A stretch of DNA of 9,591 bases from an uncultured Clostridia bacterium (GTDB taxonomy: Bacteria; Bacillota; Clostridia; Christensenellales; Borkfalkiaceae): NCBI GenBank assembly GCA_947177825.1, contig CAMWWA010000037.1, positions 1-9,591 of the forward strand, read 5' to 3'. The translations under genes were made by a program, and so were the position numbers. The notes beneath the pieces are model-generated. The model was not told the origin of the DNA, searched no databases, and saw nothing but the letters and a program-made list of their open reading frames with translations. Each line of letters begins with the position of its first letter. Position 1 is the first letter of the stretch. This document shows positions 6,001 through 9,591 of this stretch, piece after piece.

Positions 6001-8633
6001 TGGAAATAGAACAGGACAGGCGCAAGATACTTTCCTATACCAAGCTCGCTTCCAACTTCGTGGGAATTACGGGCGGCATCAACGACAAGAAGAGGGACGA
6101 TTTCCTTGCGCCGCTGTATAACTTCCACGAGCTGTGCGGCGGAGTGTTTATGGACTACAACGCCGACGCGTTCAACTCGGTCTGCGCAAAGGCTTCGGAC
6201 GGTCATTTAAAGCCGCTGTTTGCCGGCTTGCTGGGCGCCGCAAAGTCGTTCACGCAGAGCTGCGATTACTTCTCCGAAACGGTGGAGGCGAACCAGCAGC
6301 TCATTTCGGACGAGGATATATACGACTATTACTATGCAAAGTGCACGGCGCTTATCGACAATATCGATATGCTTCCCGCGTGGGCAATGTACAAGGCGAC
6401 TGCCAAAAAGCTCAACGATAACGGGCTTACGTTCATAACCGACGCGCTTGAAAACGGACAGATAAGCGGCGAAAAAATTCTTTCTGCGTTCCGCAAAAAC
6501 GTTTACAGAAATTTCGTTCAGAAGAACATTCCCGCCGACCCCAGACTTTCGGGCTTGTCGGCAACCGTGCTGGACGAAACGGCAAGCAACTTCTCGCAGA
6601 TTCTGGAAGAGTTCACAAAGCTCACGCGCGACAAAATCCGCCACGACCTTATATCCCGTCTGCCGGGCGAGGAAACGGAGGGCGCGCTCGCGCTCGAGCT
6701 CATGTCCTTCCGCCGTCAGACCAAGGGCAATCCGCGCGGACTCAACCTGCGCACGTTGCTCGGCGAAATACCCGAACTTTTAAAGGTGGTGGCGCCCTGT
6801 ATGCTGATGAGCCCGTTCACGGTCTCGCAGTATCTGCCCGCGTCGCTCGATCTGTTCGATATAGTAATCTTCGACGAGGCTTCCCAGCTTCCCACGTGCG
6901 AGGCGGTGCCCTCGCTTGCAAGGGCGAAGAGCGCAATAGTCGTAGGCGACCCCAAGCAGATGCCGCCCACGTCCTTCTTTATGTCGGTGGGCGCGGACGA
7001 GGACAACCCCGAAACGGACGATTTGGAAAGCGTGCTGGACGACTGTCTTGCCCTCGGTATACCCGAAAAGCATTTGACGTGGCACTACCGTTCCAAGCAC
7101 GAAAGCCTTATCGCTTTCTCCAACATAATGTACTATTCCTCCAAGCTGTGCACCTTCCCGTCGCCCGACGCGCTCGACAGTAAAGTCAAGTTCCGCTACG
7201 TGGAAAACGGCGTGTACCAGCGCGGCGGCACCAAGTGCAACAAGGAGGAGGCGGAAGCGCTCGTCAAGGAGGTTATCAAACGCCTTTCCGACCCCTCGGC
7301 GCGCCGCTCTTCGATAGGCGTCGTAACCTTCTCCACGCCCCAGCAGGTGTATATCGAAAAGATGCTCAACAAGGCGATTGCGGACAAGGGGCTTGAAGAT
7401 TACGCCTACGACAGGGAGGAGCCGCTGTTTGTCAAGAACCTTGAAAACGTGCAGGGCGACGAAAGGGATATTATTCTTTTCTCGGTGTGCTACGGTCCCG
7501 ATACGCTGGGCAAAATATCCTTGAACTTCGGTCCTTTAAACCAGTTCGGCGGCTGGCGCCGCCTCAACGTCGCGGTGTCCAGGGCAAGGGAGGAAATGAT
7601 AGTTTTCTCATCTATGCGCTATTCCATGATAGACCTTTCGCGCACGACTTCAAGGGGCGTTGCAGGTCTTAAAGCCTTCCTTGAATTTTCCGAAAAGGGC
7701 AGGACGGGCATAGCCGCGCCCAGCGACGAGGTTATTATAAATAAGACGGGTATAGGTAAGTACGTTGCCAAGGAGCTTTCCTCCTACGGTTACGACTGCC
7801 GCTGCGACGTCGGCGTTTCGGACTTCAAAATCGACGTCGGCGTACTCGACCCCAAGAACAAGCGCAACTTCATTCTGGCGGTACTGTGCGACGGCAACAA
7901 GAACTTCTCCATCAAGGATAAGTTCGTAATGCAGGTCAACACCTTAAAGCGCAACAACTGGAACGTTATCCGCCTGTATTCTGTCAACTTCTTCAACAAT
8001 CCCAAGAGGGAGATTAAGAAGATTAAGGACTATCTGGACAGACTCACCTCCAAGGAAAATAATATATCAGGCAACTACAAGCGCGTATATAAGCTTGCCA
8101 AAACTACTGCCACCGCGGCGGACTCCAACGCTCTTTTGAGCGGCAGTATGGACGCCGAGCTTATCAAGACCATAAAGGCGGTGGTAACGGCGGAGGAGCC
8201 TATTTCCGAACAGTTCCTTATAAAGCGCGTACTCGCCCAGTACGGCATACAGAAATACGGCAGCAGACTTGAGGGCAAAGTTGTTTCGCTCATACCCGCG
8301 TGCTCGTTCAAGTCGGCGACTCTTCTCGGTGCAACCCACTACTACAAGACCGACAAGGCGGTTGCGTTCGAAAGGTACCGCGTGGAGGAAGGTACGCCCG
8401 TCCGCCAGACCGAAACTGACTTCTCGCCGTATGACGTTATAGCGCTTGTCAAAGCTATACTTCTGGAAAACGTCAGCCTTTACAGGGACGAGCTTATCAA
8501 CGCGGTAATTTCACAGATAAGACCTTTAAAGGTGACCGAAAAATACACGGCGTTTATCAGCTCGTGTATCGACGAGGGCACAAGCAGCGGTATGTTTATC
8601 CGCAGCGTGTCGGACAGAATATCGTTAGGTTAA
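3003..8633 (+). CDS. Giant DUF4011 - SF1 helicase - Vsr/MTES-like nuclease - DUF3320 protein, candidate anti-phage defence
   Basis: 1876 residues from the ATG with a good RBS. Domains in order: beta-rich Ig-like N-terminus (about 10-130); transglutaminase-like domain (about 140-360) matching the family pattern ML-AAFVRP ... LIRVGNLADL ... GVGVWLHE but lacking the catalytic Cys and His; DUF4011 beginning NWERRLLDLSLKNNLLNF (378-395); and an SF1 helicase. The helicase has Q654, Walker A GPPGTGKS (671-678), motif Ia RVLFVAEK (694-701), motif II DEASQ (1291-1295), GDPKQ (1315-1319), WHYRS (1360-1364), VQGDERD (1483-1489) and RLNVAVSRAR (1520-1529). About 590 residues separate Ia and II. A Vsr/MTES-type nuclease-fold domain (about 1583-1680) follows, with FKID (D1611) and LCDG (D1630), then DUF3320 with a winged-helix look (about 1719-1876). 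All helicase motifs are intact, so ATPase activity is expected. From memory and unverified, DUF4011-helicase-Vsr proteins were reported as single-gene defence systems ('hhe'). No signal peptide or membrane segment is seen, so it is probably cytosolic. Domains are firm; the defence role is inferred, and a DNA repair or RNA role remains possible. Confidence 0.85.
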   Translation: MAANKKAKQLLETLDLDGELLNCVSYATYYNRIPLFTSFRVVNNGEEALENVVIQVTGSNKLILPAQINIDQIPAESSMEVKTPSLLNPKYLADLEDSEDCTVTVTVCCGKTVICDISSQVKAVSMESWSGTSGNPEMLAAFVRPRLSDCQKILAEAGLQLKTWGYSKEFSGYSGNDKNALMYAFASMFSAIRNLNIEREHGGDATQLIRVGNLADLVPSRKGSPLLMAVYMASCLEAAKFNPVILVGKTKIGVGVWLHESCFNSPLQDDMSVIERYVAAGVNNLAVVDVEDLFAHKNASFATASAHFATLLQQGKFDCCIDVKRCRIGGIFSMPIKVGDGKSYEILGDNRYSYDAKPEKLIDADSLSLKRKASKNRNWERRLLDLSLKNNLLNFRYTRDCVHLLLPDLKTFFNKIEGRSTLTLLANQSKLDDALYFGTGSKVKTLSELVSIELNSQIVRSYSGESGLQEAVQTLIRKGKSSREEVGANTIYLAFGFLKWKHPADKDYMYAPIVLQPVNLKKTKSQGVAMELGDDYAVNTTLLEFLKQEFGVDIRGIEDEKLTPVEMLAVFRAKTANMKGWLVYEDVYLAQFTFAGYAMWRDVRDNMSLYKQNPMIAGLLENTNKFTDNKLSGANEDDAKPTEVLTPLSCDSSQYAAVAESGKGTTFVLHGPPGTGKSQTITNIIANALDGGKRVLFVAEKQAALQVVKKRLNDIGIGEFCLELHSGKTVDKGEIVRSIENTLSLKSEYDESKFIADGEAIGEYRDTLHQPLYALHKKRGLGVSVYDGIVNYLQNAAAPELVNIESTFYDNLTAKKLAEYENMLLTAQAAARECGGVYRSPFANVNVTECDEKVKRSVLYSAEVVVAELQHLKNYLALFLNTFNQKISTFTSKKLNNLVQIVKKLSGGDLNVFFTCDEREFYTFYNANLRYDAGVKNWLNKFKALADVSKFANVIDGEIENCKGDYLASRPLTVIVKRINHLAKTPLKEGEELEWVKAALEIEQDRRKILSYTKLASNFVGITGGINDKKRDDFLAPLYNFHELCGGVFMDYNADAFNSVCAKASDGHLKPLFAGLLGAAKSFTQSCDYFSETVEANQQLISDEDIYDYYYAKCTALIDNIDMLPAWAMYKATAKKLNDNGLTFITDALENGQISGEKILSAFRKNVYRNFVQKNIPADPRLSGLSATVLDETASNFSQILEEFTKLTRDKIRHDLISRLPGEETEGALALELMSFRRQTKGNPRGLNLRTLLGEIPELLKVVAPCMLMSPFTVSQYLPASLDLFDIVIFDEASQLPTCEAVPSLARAKSAIVVGDPKQMPPTSFFMSVGADEDNPETDDLESVLDDCLALGIPEKHLTWHYRSKHESLIAFSNIMYYSSKLCTFPSPDALDSKVKFRYVENGVYQRGGTKCNKEEAEALVKEVIKRLSDPSARRSSIGVVTFSTPQQVYIEKMLNKAIADKGLEDYAYDREEPLFVKNLENVQGDERDIILFSVCYGPDTLGKISLNFGPLNQFGGWRRLNVAVSRAREEMIVFSSMRYSMIDLSRTTSRGVAGLKAFLEFSEKGRTGIAAPSDEVIINKTGIGKYVAKELSSYGYDCRCDVGVSDFKIDVGVLDPKNKRNFILAVLCDGNKNFSIKDKFVMQVNTLKRNNWNVIRLYSVNFFNNPKREIKKIKDYLDRLTSKENNISGNYKRVYKLAKTTATAADSNALLSGSMDAELIKTIKAVVTAEEPISEQFLIKRVLAQYGIQKYGSRLEGKVVSLIPACSFKSATLLGATHYYKTDKAVAFERYRVEEGTPVRQTETDFSPYDVIALVKAILLENVSLYRDELINAVISQIRPLKVTEKYTAFISSCIDEGTSSGMFIRSVSDRISLG

Positions 8634-8636
8634 ATC

Positions 8637-8680
8637 AAAGCGCCGGACGGCTTGCGTTCGGCGCTTTAGCTTATTTTGTT
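8637..8680 (+). terminator. Strong hairpin terminator after the helicase gene
   Basis: AAAGCGCCGGACG (8637-8649) pairs with CGTTCGGCGCTTT (8655-8667), 13 pairs including one G-T, around a 5-base loop. The stem begins three bases after the TAA stop. The downstream T tract is interrupted (AGCTTATTTTGTT), so release may be less sharp than the stem suggests. Confidence 0.75.
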
Positions 8681-8743
8681 AAAGTTTTGTGAAAAATTTT
8701 TTTTGAAAGGTATTTGTCCGCTTTTACGATAAAAGGACGGTAA

Positions 8744-8806
8744 ACGGGGCATACTAAGGGGGCAATTGCAAAAAACCGGCAAATTGCCCGCGATATTGCG
8801 CCCTGT
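8744..8806 (+). repeat. Nested inverted repeat, candidate structured RNA or protein site
   Basis: The outer stem ACGGGGC (8744-8750) pairs with GCCCTGT (8800-8806), 7 pairs including one G-T. An inner perfect 8-bp stem, GGGCAATT (8760-8767) with AATTGCCC (8782-8789), closes a 14-base A-rich loop. Internal-loop strands of 9 and 10 bases separate the stems. A weak candidate promoter lies just upstream (TTGAAA 8703-8708, 16 bp, TACGAT 8725-8730), which would start transcription near 8737. No T tract follows, so it is not a simple terminator. I do not recognise a known riboswitch or the glmS ribozyme. Confidence 0.4.
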
Positions 8807-8823
8807 CGGAAATTGTCGAAAAT
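8804..8823 (+). repeat. Abutting 10-bp tandem repeat upstream of the acyltransferase promoter
   Basis: TGTCGGAAAT (8804-8813) is followed without a gap by TGTCGAAAAT (8814-8823), nine of ten bases identical. The 10-bp period would put both copies on the same DNA face, directly upstream of the -35 region. It could be an activator site; a binding role is conjecture. Confidence 0.4.
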
Positions 8824-8825
8824 AC

Positions 8826-8877
8826 TTGCATTGAAAAATTATTGATAGTATAATATATAAAACCGACTTTATATAAT
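8826..8877 (+). promoter_or_regulatory. AT-rich promoter region of the acyltransferase gene
   Basis: A perfect TATAAT at 8849-8854 stands 17 bp after a poor -35, TTGCAT (8826-8831, three of six). TTGAAA (8831-8836) with TATAAA (8856-8861) at 19 bp is an overlapping alternative. A second perfect TATAAT sits at 8872-8877 with no well-spaced -35. Starts would fall near 8861 or 8884, giving leaders of about 60 or 37 bases. A weak -35 with a perfect -10 is compatible with activator dependence. Confidence 0.55.
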
Positions 8878-8886
8878 AGATAAATG

Positions 8887-8915
8887 CGCCCGTGCGGCAC
8901 GCGCGGACGCGGGTG
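8887..8915 (+). promoter_or_regulatory. GC-rich leader with two mutually exclusive hairpins over the RBS
   Basis: Hairpin A pairs 8887-8889 with 8903-8905 and 8891-8894 with 8898-8901 around a CGG loop, with one C-C mismatch; it leaves the ribosome site free. Hairpin B pairs 8887-8894 with 8908-8915 (8 pairs, two of them G-T) and buries GGGTGG (8911-8916), the only Shine-Dalgarno-like sequence, 4 bases before the TTG start. The two share their 5' strand and cannot coexist. A switch is an inference; chance pairing in a GC-rich stretch is possible. Confidence 0.35.
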
Positions 8916-8920
8916 GAATT

Positions 8921-9574
8921 TTGATAAAGATAATTGATTTGTACGATTTGTCACATACTGTTGCGGAGGAATATCTCAAGGGCTTTTCATATCCGTGGGA
9001 AGCTTTAAAGGGTATAAGCGCCATGATAGTTTCCCTCGGTGAAAAACTGGACGGGGATTATATCCAAGCGGCTCCAAACGTCTGGATTCATAAGAGCGCG
9101 AAGATAGCGCCCACGGCGTATATCGGCGCGCCTGCCATAATCGGCGCCGATACCGAGGTAAGGCACTGCGCCTATATCAGGGGAAGCGCCCTAGTCGGCA
9201 GCGGCTGCGTGGTGGGCAACTCCACGGAACTCAAAAACGTTATTTTATTCGACGGCGTGCAGGTGCCGCACTACAACTACGTCGGCGACAGCATTTTAGG
9301 CTACAAGGCGCATATGGGCGCAGGCTCCATTACTTCCAACGTCAAGTCGGATAAGACCAACGTCGTAATTCACGGTCAGGTTGAAATTGAAACAGGCTTA
9401 AAAAAGGTGGGCGCGATGCTCGGCGATTTCGTCGAGGTCGGCTGCAACAGCGTGCTCAATCCGGGCACGGTAATAGGCAGGCGTTCCAGCGTCTATCCGC
9501 TCTCGTCGGTGCGCGGCGTAATTGCGGCGGACAGCATTTACAAGGGGCGCGGCAACGTAGTTACAAAGGATTAG
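8921..9574 (+). CDS. Stand-alone GlmU-like left-handed beta-helix acyltransferase (hexapeptide repeats)
   Basis: 217 residues, complete. A helical N-terminal part of about 50 residues precedes a hexapeptide-repeat left-handed beta-helix (AKIAPTAYIGAPAIIGADTEV onwards), as in the acetyltransferase half of GlmU; the pyrophosphorylase half is absent (GlmU is about 450 residues). The segment VPHYNYVGDS ... MGAGSITSN aligns with the GlmU acetyltransferase site: H117 corresponds to the catalytic His (E. coli H363), Y120 to Y366 and N140 to N386, while H131 replaces N377. Clostridial members of this compact family look the same, from memory. Expected role: acetyl transfer to a hexosamine phosphate or similar sugar for UDP-GlcNAc/cell-wall supply; the substrate is unproven, and many are labelled UDP-GlcNAc pyrophosphorylase. 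The TTG start is the first possible in frame (a stop lies at 8858-8860) and gives the family-like N-terminus MIKIIDLYDLSH; its RBS, GGGTGG, is only 4 bases away. A possible next gene starts 6 bases after the stop. Confidence 0.85.
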   Translation: MIKIIDLYDLSHTVAEEYLKGFSYPWEALKGISAMIVSLGEKLDGDYIQAAPNVWIHKSAKIAPTAYIGAPAIIGADTEVRHCAYIRGSALVGSGCVVGNSTELKNVILFDGVQVPHYNYVGDSILGYKAHMGAGSITSNVKSDKTNVVIHGQVEIETGLKKVGAMLGDFVEVGCNSVLNPGTVIGRRSSVYPLSSVRGVIAADSIYKGRGNVVTKD

Positions 9575-9580
9575 TTTTCT

Positions 9581-9591
9581 ATGGGCAGATA
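9581..9591 (+). CDS. Possible first codons of the next gene (truncated by window edge)
   Basis: An ATG at 9581 is followed by GGC AGA TA, reading M-G-R-(Y or stop), before the window ends. AAAGGA (9565-9570), at the end of the acyltransferase gene, lies 10 bases upstream and could be its ribosome site. Clostridial GlmM-like phosphoglucosamine mutases commonly begin MG(K/R)YFGTDG, and GlmM works one step before the acetyltransferase, so glmM would fit. Three codons cannot prove this; no symbol is assigned. Confidence 0.25.

Noticed and set aside
5136..6206. Long open antisense frame (356 codons) inside the giant helicase gene
   Set aside because: It lies wholly under a well-supported gene; its translation is low-complexity and Val/Arg-rich with no motif, as expected from antisense of GC-ending codons. 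No ribosome site or promoter was seen.
458..8633. HelD and the DUF4011 helicase as one two-gene defence operon
   Set aside because: Two tandem terminators and a strong promoter separate them. Adjacency alone does not show cooperation.
8637..8920. Riboswitch or glmS ribozyme ahead of the amino-sugar gene
   Set aside because: I could not find the conserved core of any class I know; only simple stems are visible, so they are reported as unnamed structures.
1..9591. CRISPR array, insertion sequence, tRNA or rRNA gene
   Set aside because: No regularly spaced repeats, transposase, terminal inverted repeats with target duplication, or cloverleaf/rRNA-like segments were seen on either strand.

Overview
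The window looks like chromosomal DNA of a Clostridia-type Bacillota, probably an uncultured gut lineage. The signs are near-consensus sigma-A promoters, AGG-type ribosome binding sites, a TTG start, frequent AGG (Arg) and ATA (Ile) codons at middling GC, a class I HelD, and a stand-alone GlmU-like acyltransferase that I recognise from Clostridia. This placement is an inference from style and families, not a taxonomic assignment. All genes are on the + strand.

Layout: (1) 1-411, the C-terminal end of a MATE multidrug/Na+ antiporter cut by the window edge. (2) 458-2830, a complete HelD-type SF1 ATPase that recycles stalled RNA polymerase; its promoter overlaps the MATE stop codon. (3) 2831-3002, two tandem terminator-like hairpins, then a near-consensus promoter. 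(4) 3003-8633, an 1876-residue multidomain protein: beta-rich N-terminus, catalytically dead transglutaminase-like domain, DUF4011, SF1 helicase split by a roughly 590-residue insert, a degraded Vsr/MTES-type nuclease domain, and DUF3320. (5) 8634-8920, a gene-free stretch with a strong terminator, a nested inverted repeat, a tandem 10-mer, an AT-rich promoter region and a GC-rich leader with alternative hairpins. (6) 8921-9574, a single-domain GlmU-like left-handed beta-helix acyltransferase. (7) 9581 to the edge, a possible start of the next gene, perhaps glmM.

The giant helicase is the most interesting object. It has its own promoter, its own start and terminators on both sides, so it reads as a one-gene unit between housekeeping-type genes. 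Its architecture resembles single-gene DUF4011-helicase-Vsr anti-phage proteins, but two accessory enzyme domains have lost expected catalytic residues. Nothing in the sequence links it functionally to HelD beyond adjacency. The acyltransferase belongs to a separate unit, probably amino-sugar or cell-wall precursor metabolism.
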